This document shows positions 8,503 through 16,068 of a stretch of DNA of 43,235 bases, piece by piece; position 1 is the first letter of the stretch, and every line of letters begins with the position of its first letter. Source of the DNA: Rubrivivax sp. GTDB lineage: Bacteria; Pseudomonadota; Gammaproteobacteria; Burkholderiales; Burkholderiaceae_C. The stretch spans positions 1 to 43,235 of the forward strand of contig JAIXYO010000021.1 in NCBI GenBank assembly GCA_027490215.1, given 5' to 3'. A program made the translations under genes and the position numbers. The notes below the pieces were generated by a model. The model had not been told where the DNA came from. It saw only the letters and a program-made list of their open reading frames with translations, and did not search any database.

Positions 8503-9624
8503 ATGAAGAAGGCACTCATCACCGGCATCACCGGCCAAGACGGCAGCTACCTCGCCGAGTTTTTGCTCGACAAGGGCTACGAGGTGCACGGCATCAAGCG
8601 CCGCGCTTCGTCGTTCAACACGCAGCGGGTGGACCACATCTATGAAGACCCGCACGTTGAAAACCAGCGCTTCGTGCTGCACTACGGTGACCTGACCGAT
8701 TCGTCCAACCTCACGCGCATCCTGCAGCAGGTGCAGCCTGATGAGGTCTACAACCTGGGCGCGCAAAGCCATGTGGCGGTGAGTTTCGAGGCGCCCGAAT
8801 ACACAGCCGATGTGGACGGCACCGGCACGCTGCGACTGCTCGAAGCCATTCGCCTGCTGGGCTTGGCGGGCAAGACCCGCTTCTACCAGGCCAGCACCTC
8901 AGAGCTTTACGGGATGGTGCAAGAAACGCCGCAGAAAGAGACCACGCCCTTCTATCCGCGCAGCCCCTACGCGGTGGCCAAGCTCTACGCCTACTGGATC
9001 ACGGTCAACTACCGCGAGGCTTACGGCATGTATGCCTGCAACGGCATCTTGTTCAATCACGAGTCTCCGCGTCGGGGCGAGACCTTCGTAACCCGCAAGA
9101 TCACACGCGGCCTGGCCAACATTACGCAGGGGCTGGACAGGTGCCTTTACATGGGCAACCTTGACTCGCTGCGCGACTGGGGACACGCCAAGGACTACGT
9201 GCGCATGCAGTGGATGATGTTGCAGCAGGCGCAGGCTGAAGACTTTGTGATCGCCACCGGCAAGCAGTATTCGGTGCGCGAGTTCATCACCTGGTCGGCT
9301 GCCGAGCTGGGCAGCACGCTGCGCTTTGAAGGGCAGGGCGTCGACGAAAAGGCCTACGTGTCCGCCATCGTGGGCGACCACGCGCCTGCGCTGAAGGTGG
9401 GTGACTGCGTGGTGGCCATCGACGCTCGCTACTTCCGCCCCGCCGAGGTCGAAACCCTGTTGGGCGACCCGACCAAGGCCAGGACCAAGCTGGGTTGGGT
9501 CCCTGAGATCACCGCCCAGGCCATGTGTGCCGAGATGGTGGCCGCCGACCTGAAAGTCGCGCAGCGCACCGCGTTTCTGAAGGCCCATGGCCACGACGTG
9601 GCCACGGCGCGAGAGGCGGGGTGA
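8503..9624 (+). CDS. gmd: GDP-mannose 4,6-dehydratase
   Basis: Converts GDP-D-mannose to GDP-4-keto-6-deoxy-D-mannose in the cytoplasm, the first step toward GDP-fucose, GDP-rhamnose or GDP-perosamine. The 373-residue length is typical. GITGQDG (residues 8-14) is the NADP-binding Gly motif, Tyr156-x3-Lys160 (YAVAK) is the catalytic pair of extended SDRs, and STSELYG supplies the Ser/Thr and Glu. The strongly conserved [16 protein letters not shown] segment is present. No fcl, rmd or per partner gene is in the window, so the end product is unknown. It is flanked by a HEPN relic upstream and toxin-antitoxin genes downstream, and is high-GC, unlike the block before it. Confidence 0.97.
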   Translation: MKKALITGITGQDGSYLAEFLLDKGYEVHGIKRRASSFNTQRVDHIYEDPHVENQRFVLHYGDLTDSSNLTRILQQVQPDEVYNLGAQSHVAVSFEAPEYTADVDGTGTLRLLEAIRLLGLAGKTRFYQASTSELYGMVQETPQKETTPFYPRSPYAVAKLYAYWITVNYREAYGMYACNGILFNHESPRRGETFVTRKITRGLANITQGLDRCLYMGNLDSLRDWGHAKDYVRMQWMMLQQAQAEDFVIATGKQYSVREFITWSAAELGSTLRFEGQGVDEKAYVSAIVGDHAPALKVGDCVVAIDARYFRPAEVETLLGDPTKARTKLGWVPEITAQAMCAEMVAADLKVAQRTAFLKAHGHDVATAREAG

Positions 9625-9649
9625 ACCGGCCAAAGCGGCCCCGGAGCCA

Positions 9650-9676
9650 TTGACATCAAGATGCTAAGATGTTTTT
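9650..9676 (+). promoter_or_regulatory. Operator/promoter-like site of vapBC
   Basis: An inverted repeat ACATC-N10-GATGT (9653-9672) and a direct repeat AAGATG (9658-9663, 9666-9671) lie directly before the ATG, as expected for a ribbon-helix-helix antitoxin operator. TAAGAT (9665-9670) could be a -10 box placing the start of transcription on or near ATG 9677; no Shine-Dalgarno is present. The element ATGCTAAGAT (9661-9670) recurs as ATGCTAAGGT at the same distance from the start of the second TA operon. Confidence 0.5.
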
Positions 9677-9922
9677 ATGCGTACCACGATAGATTTTCCT
9701 GACGGGCTGTACCGCGAGCTCAAGGCCAAGGCCGCGCTTGAAGGGGTACCCATGAAAGACCTCGTGCGCCGCCTGGTGGAAAGCGGGCTGTACCGGCCCG
9801 CGCCAGCGGCTCAGGGTGGCGCCGAGCGCGCCAATCCGCCCAGCTTGTCGATCGGCCATTCATTGAAGGGCGGCCGCTTCAGCAACGCCGGCCTGTTCGA
9901 GTTGCTCGACGATCAGGGCTGA
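9677..9922 (+). CDS. vapB: VapB-like ribbon-helix-helix antitoxin
   Basis: 81 residues. The N-terminus MRTTIDFPDGLYRELKAKAA is a standard ribbon-helix-helix DNA-binding domain (one strand, two helices). The C-terminal half (PPSLSIGHSLKGGRFSNAGLFELLDD) is the flexible part expected to wrap the toxin active site. It would neutralise the PIN-domain toxin encoded two bases downstream and repress its own operon through the repeats ahead of the ATG. The start is supported because RHH antitoxins begin exactly at the MRTT(I/L)D strand. The gene lies alone with its toxin between gmd and a second TA pair. Confidence 0.85.
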   Translation: MRTTIDFPDGLYRELKAKAALEGVPMKDLVRRLVESGLYRPAPAAQGGAERANPPSLSIGHSLKGGRFSNAGLFELLDDQG

Positions 9923-9924
9923 GC

Positions 9925-10392
9925 TTGAAGCGCGCACCTGTGGCCGCGGTTGCTGCGGCTGGCGATCTGCCTGACGTCAACGTCTGGCTGGCTCTGGCCA
10001 TCGCAGAGCACCCCCACCACGCTGCGGCGTTGGCGTATTGGCGGCAATCGGCTGCGCCGAGTCTTTGGTTTTGCCGCGTCACCATGCTGGGCCTGGTGCG
10101 ATTGCTCACGCAACCGCGCTTGATGGGCAGCGCAGCCATGAGTGCGCCCGCCGCGTTGGCTGCTTACGACCAATTCGCCGCTTTGCCCGAAGTGGCCTTG
10201 CGCGCCGAGCCAGCCGGCTGCGAAGCCGAGATGCGTCGCATCGTTCAGGCAGACCTGCCGGCCAGGCTGCTGACCGATGCCTATCTGGCGGCTTTTGCGA
10301 TGGCGGCCGATTTGCGGCTGGTGACTTTCGATCGCGACTTCGAGCGGTTTGACGGGCTCAAGTCCCTGCGCTTGGCCGTGCAGGCCAACTGA
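9925..10392 (+). CDS. vapC: VapC-like PIN-domain toxin (ribonuclease)
   Basis: A PIN-domain protein of up to 155 residues, predicted to be a Mg-dependent endoribonuclease toxin. LPDVNVWLAL places the first catalytic Asp at residue 17; LLTDAYLAAFA (Asp118) and LVTFDRDFERF (Asp136/138) provide the C-terminal acidic residues. RVTMLGLVRLLT fits the second motif region, though the usual Glu there is not obvious. The start is TTG at 9925 two bases after vapB, or GTG at 9940 in the same frame; both leave the PIN domain intact. It is probably held inactive by the upstream VapB. RNA target unknown. Confidence 0.85.
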   Translation: MKRAPVAAVAAAGDLPDVNVWLALAIAEHPHHAAALAYWRQSAAPSLWFCRVTMLGLVRLLTQPRLMGSAAMSAPAALAAYDQFAALPEVALRAEPAGCEAEMRRIVQADLPARLLTDAYLAAFAMAADLRLVTFDRDFERFDGLKSLRLAVQAN

Positions 10393-10467
10393 ACCCCGCA
10401 GTCACACAGCGCAGCCCCATGCCCCGACCGATCGACGCCACCCCGTTCGATGAGGGCTACACCCCAG

Positions 10468-10510
10468 AGTGGCACGATCATGCTCATTAGTGGCACGATC
10501 ATGCTAAGGT
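10468..10510 (+). promoter_or_regulatory. Tandem 17-bp operator and -10-like element of the MNT/HEPN operon
   Basis: AGTGGCACGATCATGCT occurs twice without mismatch, at 10468-10484 and 10489-10505, a 21-bp period, so both copies face the same side of the helix. The second copy runs into TAAGGT (10505-10510), a -10-like hexamer seven bases before ATG 10517. The likely reader is the winged-helix N-terminus of the first gene product (autoregulation). This is inferred from position and symmetry. Confidence 0.7.
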
Positions 10511-10516
10511 AGAGGC

Positions 10517-11098
10517 ATGTCACTTGCCCAAGCCATTTTTTCTGACCGGCAGGCCCGCCTGTTTCGCTGGTTGTTCGGCCAGCCTGAGCGGTCCTTCTTT
10601 TTGAACGAGTTGTTGCGCTTGTCGGGGTTGGGCAGCGCTTCGCTTCAGCAGGAGCTCAAGCGTTTGACCTCAGCCAGTGTGGTGCTGAGCACGCGCAGGG
10701 GCAATCTGAGGGTTTTTCAGGCCAACCCGGCCAGCCCGCTGTTCCCAGAGCTGGTGTCGCTGACGCGAAAGACTTGCGGCGTGGAGACGGTGCTCATGCA
10801 GTCGCTAGAGCCCTTGCGACCCAAACTGGCCCATGCCTTGGTCTACGGGTCAGTGGCCAGGCAAGAAGACACATCGGCCAGCGATGTGGATGTGATGCTG
10901 GTGGGCGTGGACCTCAGTTTGGCCGATGTGCTGGAGCACCTTCAGTCGGCAGAAGAGGCGCTGGGCCGCAAGGTCAACCCCACGTGTTACTCGTTGCAGG
11001 AGTTTGAGCGGCGGCGCGCTGATCCGGATTCTTTTGTGAACAAGGTGTTGGCACAGCCGACCATCAATTTGCTCGTTGGGGGGCACGATGGCCGCTGA
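10517..11098 (+). CDS. MNT-type nucleotidyltransferase antitoxin with N-terminal winged helix
   Basis: 193 residues. Residues about 8-70 form a winged-helix DNA-binding domain (FFLNELLRLSGLGSASLQQELKRL), and residues about 90-180 a minimal nucleotidyltransferase with the signature GSVARQEDTSASDVDVMLVG. This has the GSx10DxD pattern with Gly111-Ser112, Asp123 and Asp125 all present. In known MNT/HEPN pairs the MNT protein AMPylates the HEPN toxin and neutralises it. The added winged helix suggests direct control of its own promoter, where a tandem 17-bp repeat lies. AGAGG precedes the ATG closely. The stop overlaps the HEPN gene start by 11 bases. Confidence 0.85.
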   Translation: MSLAQAIFSDRQARLFRWLFGQPERSFFLNELLRLSGLGSASLQQELKRLTSASVVLSTRRGNLRVFQANPASPLFPELVSLTRKTCGVETVLMQSLEPLRPKLAHALVYGSVARQEDTSASDVDVMLVGVDLSLADVLEHLQSAEEALGRKVNPTCYSLQEFERRRADPDSFVNKVLAQPTINLLVGGHDGR

Positions 11099-11513
11099 GG
11101 CGTTGGCCAACCTGGCACGCATCGGGCAACTCAAGGTTGAAGCCCGCAACCCCGCAGAGGTGTTGCGGATGCTGAGGCTGGCCAAAACGCGTCTGGCCGA
11201 CTCACAACTGGCCCATGTTTCTGTGGATGGGCGGTTTGCCAGCAGCTATGGCGCCGCACACGCTGCCGCGCTGGCGGCACTGCGATGGCACGGGTATCGA
11301 AGTGAAAACCGCTTCATGGTGTTCCAGTGTTTGCCGCACACGCTGGGTTGGCCGGCGCACCGCTGGCGCGTGCTCGACGCTGCCCACCAGAAGAGGAACC
11401 TGGCTGAATACGAGGGCTACCTGGACATCGAAGAAAGCCTGGTGCTCGAATTGACTGCGCTGGTGCGCGACCTGATTGCCGATGTTGAGACATTGACCGG
11501 TGCGCGGCACTGA
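11088..11513 (+). CDS. HEPN-domain toxin partner of MNT
   Basis: 141 all-helical residues. LAHVSVDGRFASSYGAAHAAALAALR and the C-terminal EYEGYLDIEESLVLELTALVRDLIADVETL fit HEPN proteins encoded next to MNT antitoxins; such toxins are ribonucleases. The expected catalytic segment is Arg103-Asn-Leu-Ala-Glu-Tyr108. It keeps the Arg but has Tyr where many HEPN RNases have His (Rx4-6H), so activity is uncertain; the tyrosine could be an AMPylation site. ATG 11088 is preferred over the in-frame TTG at 11076. A decayed relative of its 3' end lies at 8242-8355. Confidence 0.8.
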   Translation: MAAEALANLARIGQLKVEARNPAEVLRMLRLAKTRLADSQLAHVSVDGRFASSYGAAHAAALAALRWHGYRSENRFMVFQCLPHTLGWPAHRWRVLDAAHQKRNLAEYEGYLDIEESLVLELTALVRDLIADVETLTGARH

Positions 11514-11522
11514 GCGCGTGTG

Positions 11523-12797
11523 ATGTCGCCTGCCGCAGATTCGTTGCCGTTGCCGCTGCTGAGTGTGGTCATGCCATCGCTCAACCAGGGCCGGTTTCTG
11601 GCTGAGGCAGTGCGCAGCGTGCTCGACCAGCCGGTGGAAGGCATCGAGTTGGTGGTGGTGGACGGCGGTTCGTCAGACGACACCGTTGAGCAGCTCGCTG
11701 CGCTGGCGGCGCAATACCCTGGGCGGTTGCGCTGGACGTCGGGGCCTGATGACGGGCCGGCGCAGGCCATCAACCGGGCGGTGGCTTTGGCCCGGGGGGC
11801 GGTGATCGGTTGGCTGAATTCAGACGACCTGTACGAGCCGGGCGCCATTCGGCGCGCGCTCGATCACCTGGCTGGAAAACCCGCCGACGTGATGGTTTAC
11901 GGCGAGGCCACCCATGTTGATGTGGATGGCGAGTTGATCGGGCCTTACCCAACGCAGGGTCCGCAAACCCCGGTGGCTGAATTTGCCAACGGTTGCTTCA
12001 TCTGCCAGCCCACCGTGTTTGTTCGGCGTGAGGTCTGGATTGAGGTGGGTGGCCTTGATGAAGGTCTGCGCACGGCGTTTGACTTTGACTTGTGGCTCAA
12101 GCTGTTCAAGGCCTACCCAGGCCGCATCGGCTACCTGCCGCAGCTGCAGGCCCGTTCGCGCCTGCATGAGGGCGGCATCACCATGCGCATGCGCGAGCGC
12201 GTGGCGCTAGAAGGCATGCAGCTCATTCACCGCCATCTGGGGGCGGCACCGCCCTCTTGGTTGCTGACGCACTTTGCCGAGCTGTGCGCAGAGCACCCCT
12301 TTCAGCCTGAGCCGGTACAGCTGGTTGATGCGATGCACCGGCTGGTCGATCAGGCCGCGCCCTGGATGGCAGCCGATGCGGTGCAGATGCTGCGTGAGCG
12401 GATTGCCACAGACAGGCCTTTGCGGCTGGCGACGCCTCATGTCTATGTGGATCTGCATCCGGACGGCTGGGCTGGGCGACAAGTTGCAATACGTCTTCGG
12501 CAGCCAGCGCAACCGTACTCAGCAGTCGTCTTGCGCTGCAGGCACGCAGCGCCGGCTGGCGCTGCGCTTCGCATCGAGGTCACCTCGCCAGGCCTCGCAC
12601 CCCAGTGCATTGACCTCAGTGGGCCGGGGGTGTTCAACATCGTGCTGCCGGTGGCCCTGCCAGATCGGGTGACGGATGCTCGTATCACTTGCCACGTGCT
12701 TTGCGGGGACACGTTCGTTCCCTTGACGGTTGATCCGGACAGCAGCGACGCGAGGGAACTGGCTTTTCTGATTGAAGGCTGTGACTTGGTGCGTTAG
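11523..12797 (+). CDS. GT2 family glycosyltransferase with C-terminal beta-rich domain
   Basis: 424 residues. LLSVVMPSLNQGRFLAEAVRSVL opens the GT-A fold, VVVDGGSSDDT and IGWLNSDDLYEPGA supply the nucleotide- and metal-binding Asp residues, and GLRTAFDFDLWLKLF is the acceptor-side motif (ED/FDxxLW-like). Residues about 300-424 form an extra beta-rich domain (DLHPDGWAGRQVAIRLRQ, VFNIVLPVALP) of unknown role, perhaps glycan binding. It probably adds one sugar to the surface polysaccharide. ATG 11523 is three bases after an in-frame GTG; it follows the HEPN gene by nine bases and could share its transcript. It converges with cysC. Confidence 0.85.
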   Translation: MSPAADSLPLPLLSVVMPSLNQGRFLAEAVRSVLDQPVEGIELVVVDGGSSDDTVEQLAALAAQYPGRLRWTSGPDDGPAQAINRAVALARGAVIGWLNSDDLYEPGAIRRALDHLAGKPADVMVYGEATHVDVDGELIGPYPTQGPQTPVAEFANGCFICQPTVFVRREVWIEVGGLDEGLRTAFDFDLWLKLFKAYPGRIGYLPQLQARSRLHEGGITMRMRERVALEGMQLIHRHLGAAPPSWLLTHFAELCAEHPFQPEPVQLVDAMHRLVDQAAPWMAADAVQMLRERIATDRPLRLATPHVYVDLHPDGWAGRQVAIRLRQPAQPYSAVVLRCRHAAPAGAALRIEVTSPGLAPQCIDLSGPGVFNIVLPVALPDRVTDARITCHVLCGDTFVPLTVDPDSSDARELAFLIEGCDLVR

Positions 12798-12808
12798 CCG
12801 ACCCGGGG

Positions 12809-13387
12809 CTAGATATCCAGTGCTGCAAGGATCACTGCCGCAGCTTGCACTGATTCGCATTGGTGGCCGGCAACCACAACGTCAGCCGCTTGCGGTTCTT
12901 CATAAGGGCTGTCGATGCCCGTCATGTTGGCCAACTGCCCGCTGCGCGCCTTTTTGTACAGGCCCTTGGGGTCACGTGCTTCGCACTCGGCCAGTGGCGT
13001 GTTCACAAACACTTCAATGAAGTTGGCTTCGCCGATCAGGTCGCGCGCCAGCTGGCGGTCTTGCCTGAAGGGCGATATGAAGGCGGTGATGACGATCAGT
13101 CCGGCATCAAGCATCAGCTTGGCCACCTCGGCCACGCGGCGGATGTTTTCAACCCTGCTCGCGTCTGAAAACCCGAGGTCGCGGTTGATGCCTTGGCGGA
13201 TGTTGTCGCCATCCAGGATGTAGGTGCGCTTGCCCTGGCGGTGCAACTCCACCTCCAGCGCGTTGGCAATGGTCGACTTGCCCGCACCCGACAAGCCAGT
13301 GAACCAGATCACCTTGCCCGCATGGCCCGCGAGTTGTTCGCGGTCGTGGCGGGTGACTGAAAAAGTTTGCTGGTGCAGGTTGTCCAT
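12809..13387 (-). CDS. cysC: Adenylylsulfate kinase
   Basis: Phosphorylates adenosine 5'-phosphosulfate to PAPS, the donor for sulfotransferases. 192 residues: P-loop GLSGAGKST (31-39), [16 protein letters not shown] (APS-binding), FISPFRQDR, and the typical C-terminal [11 protein letters not shown]. The start ATG at 13387 matches the usual CysC N-terminus; the frame stays open further upstream only because it runs into a decayed gene. A stand-alone cysC beside glycosyltransferases and a sulfotransferase (441-1415) points to glycan sulfation more than to cysteine synthesis (inference). Confidence 0.93.
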   Translation of the reverse strand: MDNLHQQTFSVTRHDREQLAGHAGKVIWFTGLSGAGKSTIANALEVELHRQGKRTYILDGDNIRQGINRDLGFSDASRVENIRRVAEVAKLMLDAGLIVITAFISPFRQDRQLARDLIGEANFIEVFVNTPLAECEARDPKGLYKKARSGQLANMTGIDSPYEEPQAADVVVAGHQCESVQAAAVILAALDI

Positions 13388-13403
13388 GGACCGTCCTGAT
13401 GGA

Positions 13404-13660
13404 TCAGGCAGTTGCCCGCGCAGGCTTGCGGAAAAACAAAAGCACGCCCAGTTCGCCGCCGTGGTTGGTGAAATCGAGGCTGAACGATGCCACACCGGCG
13501 GTTTGCAGCATGAATGCACCAGATCGAAGGTGCCAGTCACGGGCGACACATCAACGCCCACGTAGCGGCAACCCTCTTGACCAGCGGCACCGCCACGTGG
13601 CCCACACCGCAGCCGAAATCAGGCGCGCTAGCCGGTTCAAAAGCCAGGCTGATGAAGCGA
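13404..13660 (-). pseudogene. Decayed class I SAM methyltransferase
   Basis: Fragments of one methyltransferase occur in order in three frames on the minus strand: [21 protein letters not shown] (motif I), then after a frameshift RYVGVDVSP (motif II) directly joined to GTFDLVHS (motif IV), then after another shift [21 protein letters not shown] ending at TGA 13404-13406. The stretch between motifs II and IV and most of the C-terminus are deleted. It cannot make an enzyme. It lies between the OPX gene and cysC in the same direction. Confidence 0.8.
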
Positions 13661-13668
13661 CTTCAGGC

Positions 13669-14829
13669 TCACTGCTGGGTAAACCTGACAACGTTCATGA
13701 CGGGGTAAACCACCGAGAACACCATGTTCAGGAACTTCTGCAACTCGGCACTCGGAGCGTTGCTGATGAACAGCACGTCTTTGTTGTTGATGGCGAAGCT
13801 TTGCATCACGAAAAAGCTGCTGGGGTTCTTGAGATCGATGCGGTAGACCACGGGCACGAGGCCGTCGGGCGTGGTGGCCACAGGCTGGTTGGGCCAGTCG
13901 AGCGCCTTGGGCTGCTCCATGCGGAAGATGAACACGCCCTTGGGGTCGGATCGGCTGTCGAGCAGTCCGCCCGAGCGCGCCAATGCTTGCGCCAGTGTGA
14001 TGCCCTGGGCCTCGAAGTTGACTTCGTCGTTCTTGCCGGTCGAGCCCAGAGCGGTAAAGCTCAGTGGCTGGAAGATGGCGGTCACCACATCACCAGCGCG
14101 CAGCGGCACATTTTGCTTGGGGTCGCGGATCACCAGATCGAGCGGCATCGAATGGAAGTCACTGCCGCGCGTGACCTGCAGCGTCATCTTGTTGATGGGC
14201 TGCCGCACGCCGCCGGCGGCGGCCAGTGCGTCAAGCAGCCGCTCGCCGCTGGCGGTGAGCGGCATGCGCAGGCTGTTGGCCACCTCGCCCACCACGGTGA
14301 CTTTCGACGACGTGTTCTGCACGACACGCACCATCGCCTCAGGCTGGTTGGCCTTGCCCTTGAGCCGCGTGACGATCAGGTCTTCAAGCGCCATGGGCGT
14401 CATGCCGGCGGCGTGGATGCGCCCGGCAAACGGCACGCTGATGAAGCCCTGATGGTCGACCACCTGAGCGGGCAATGTGACCGCGCGCGCCGAGCTCGGC
14501 GCACCGGCTGCTTCCAATCCACTGCCAAACAGCGCAGCAGGCGGAGCCTCCCAGAGGTTGATCTCGATCGCATCGCCCGTGCCGATGCCAAACGCAGGGT
14601 TGACCGCCGAACCCAAGCTGTCAGAAAACAGCCGCTGCTTGCGCTGCGACTGCAGGCGCCTTGCAATGCCGTCGTCGACATCGACGATCTGTATCGCCTG
14701 CCCAACCTTTCTGTCGGCGACCTCGGCCACTTCCTTGCGGCTTGGGCCGATGGTGGGCATCTGGCTGCAACCGGCCAACAGCGCCGCTGCAAGACTCATA
14801 GGGACTAGGCGAACGGATAGTTTGATCAT
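13669..14829 (-). CDS. Polysaccharide export outer-membrane lipoprotein (OPX, KpsD/Wza class)
   Basis: 386 residues. The N-terminus MIKLSVRLVPMSLAAALLAGC is a lipoprotein signal peptide with the lipobox LAGC (Cys about 21). FGIGTGDAIEINLWEAPP begins the Poly_export domain, ISVPFAGRIHAAGMTP is its second strand pair, and VTVVGEVANSLRMPL and GITLAQALARSGGL are the SLBB-like repeats. The C-terminus (FSVVYPVMNVVRF) resembles the capsule BexD/CtrA/KpsD group. It forms the outer-membrane channel for capsule export. It is divergent from the GT4-kpsS set that begins 82 bases away. No ABC or Wzc genes are in the window. Confidence 0.88.
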   Translation of the reverse strand: MIKLSVRLVPMSLAAALLAGCSQMPTIGPSRKEVAEVADRKVGQAIQIVDVDDGIARRLQSQRKQRLFSDSLGSAVNPAFGIGTGDAIEINLWEAPPAALFGSGLEAAGAPSSARAVTLPAQVVDHQGFISVPFAGRIHAAGMTPMALEDLIVTRLKGKANQPEAMVRVVQNTSSKVTVVGEVANSLRMPLTASGERLLDALAAAGGVRQPINKMTLQVTRGSDFHSMPLDLVIRDPKQNVPLRAGDVVTAIFQPLSFTALGSTGKNDEVNFEAQGITLAQALARSGGLLDSRSDPKGVFIFRMEQPKALDWPNQPVATTPDGLVPVVYRIDLKNPSSFFVMQSFAINNKDVLFISNAPSAELQKFLNMVFSVVYPVMNVVRFTQQ

Positions 14830-14910
14830 TTGTGACGATTATCGGATTAAATGACTTTTTGCTTTGTAAGACTTGGTTTCTGCGACTTCGAGGGGACTGA
14901 CAATCTGGCC
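14830..14910. promoter_or_regulatory. Divergent intergenic region between OPX gene and GT4
   Basis: An 81-base spacer, more AT-rich than its flanks, separates two divergently read capsule genes and must contain promoters for one or both. No convincing -35/-10 pair could be fixed by eye, and no JUMPstart/ops element is visible. An in-frame ATG at 14851 could extend the GT4 by 20 residues. Confidence 0.3.
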
Positions 14911-16068
14911 ATGACCGAACGGCTCCTCGACGTCACTCGCCTGGTGGAGCGCGCGCTTCGCCGCAAGCTGCCGACTGGTGTGGACCGCGTGGCGCTGGCT
15001 TATGTGGCGAGCTACCGCGATCGCGCTCGGGCATTGGTGCGGTTTGCCGGCCGATGGGTGGTGCTGGGGCGTGGCGATTCACAGCGGCTGTTTGATGCAC
15101 TGCTGGAGCCTGCCGAGGGCTTTGCGCGCCGTGTGGTGTGGTGGGTGGGCCGTGCTTTTCTGCTGTCGTGGGGGCTGCCGCGCGGGGTGGTGCTGATCAA
15201 CGCCGGCCACAGCGGGCTGCACGAGCCGGACTATGCGGCCACGGTGCGGCGCTTTGATCTGCGGCCGCTGTTCTTCCTGCACGACCTGATCCCGATCACC
15301 CACGCCGAATACGTGCGCCCCGGCGATGCCGACAAGCACCGACTGCGGCTCGAAACGATGCTGTCGGTGGGCCGCGCGCTGGTGCTCAATTCGCGCGACA
15401 CGCAGCGCGAACTGGTCGCCCATGCTGCCGCGCTGGGGCTGCCGGTGCCGCCGTTGGTGGTGGCGCCACTGGCTCCGCCCGAACTGCCGCCACCGGCCCA
15501 GGCACGCTTGCTGAGCAGCCCTTACTTCGTGGTGCTGGGCACGATCGAGCCACGCAAGAACCACCTGTTGCTACTGCATGTGTGGCGCACGCTGGTGAGC
15601 GAACTGGGCCACGCCGCGCCGCGTCTGGTGGTGATCGGCCAGAAGGGTTGGGAGTGCGAGCAGGTGGTGGACCTGCTCGAGCGTTGCGAGGCACTGCGAG
15701 GCGCTGTGATCGAGCGCCAGCGCTGCTCTGACGCCGAACTGTCGACCTGGTTGGGCCACGCGCAGGCGCTGCTGTTCCCGTCGTTTGCCGAGGGCTTCGG
15801 CATTCCGCTGGTCGAGGCGCTGGCAATGGGCGCGCCGGTGGTGGCCAGCAACCTGCCCGTGTTCAGGGAAATCGCCGGCGGCGTGCCCGACTACCTTGAC
15901 CCGATCGACGGCGCTGGCTGGCGCGAGTTGATCCTTGACTACGCTCGTCCCGACAGCCCCAGGCGCGCCGCGCAGATCAAGCGCATGGCGGGGTTTCAGG
16001 CGCCTACCTGGCGGGCGCATTTCGAGCGCGTGGAGAGCCTGACCTCGAGCGGGCTGGATCGCTTTTGA
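14911..16068 (+). CDS. GT4 family glycosyltransferase (capsule type)
   Basis: 385 residues from ATG 14911 (405 from ATG 14851). The N-terminus LLDVTRLVERALRRKLPTGVDRVALAYV is typical of capsule glycosyltransferases of the WcbB kind. The GT-B fold shows VVLGTIEPRKNHLLLL, LVVIGQKGWE and the donor-binding FPSFAEGFGIPLVEALAMGAPVVASNLP with the Glu-x7-Glu pair. It transfers a sugar from a nucleotide donor to the growing chain in the cytoplasm. The start is not certain: neither ATG has a good Shine-Dalgarno, but family members begin near LLDVTRL. The stop overlaps the TTG start of the next gene. Confidence 0.85.
   Translation: MTERLLDVTRLVERALRRKLPTGVDRVALAYVASYRDRARALVRFAGRWVVLGRGDSQRLFDALLEPAEGFARRVVWWVGRAFLLSWGLPRGVVLINAGHSGLHEPDYAATVRRFDLRPLFFLHDLIPITHAEYVRPGDADKHRLRLETMLSVGRALVLNSRDTQRELVAHAAALGLPVPPLVVAPLAPPELPPPAQARLLSSPYFVVLGTIEPRKNHLLLLHVWRTLVSELGHAAPRLVVIGQKGWECEQVVDLLERCEALRGAVIERQRCSDAELSTWLGHAQALLFPSFAEGFGIPLVEALAMGAPVVASNLPVFREIAGGVPDYLDPIDGAGWRELILDYARPDSPRRAAQIKRMAGFQAPTWRAHFERVESLTSSGLDRF

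Noticed and set aside
9650-9678. TTGACA with TTTTAT as sigma-70 promoter of vapBC
   Set aside because: The 17-bp spacing is right, but transcription would start inside vapB, after its conserved first residues.
13388-13561. N-terminal extension of CysC to 250 residues
   Set aside because: The extension is an in-frame piece of the decayed methyltransferase (GVDVSP, FDLVHS). The real CysC N-terminus begins at ATG 13387.
13399-14808. 469-residue plus-strand frame
   Set aside because: Antisense to the OPX lipoprotein gene, whose signal peptide and Poly_export motifs are clear. His/Gly/Arg-rich shadow frame.
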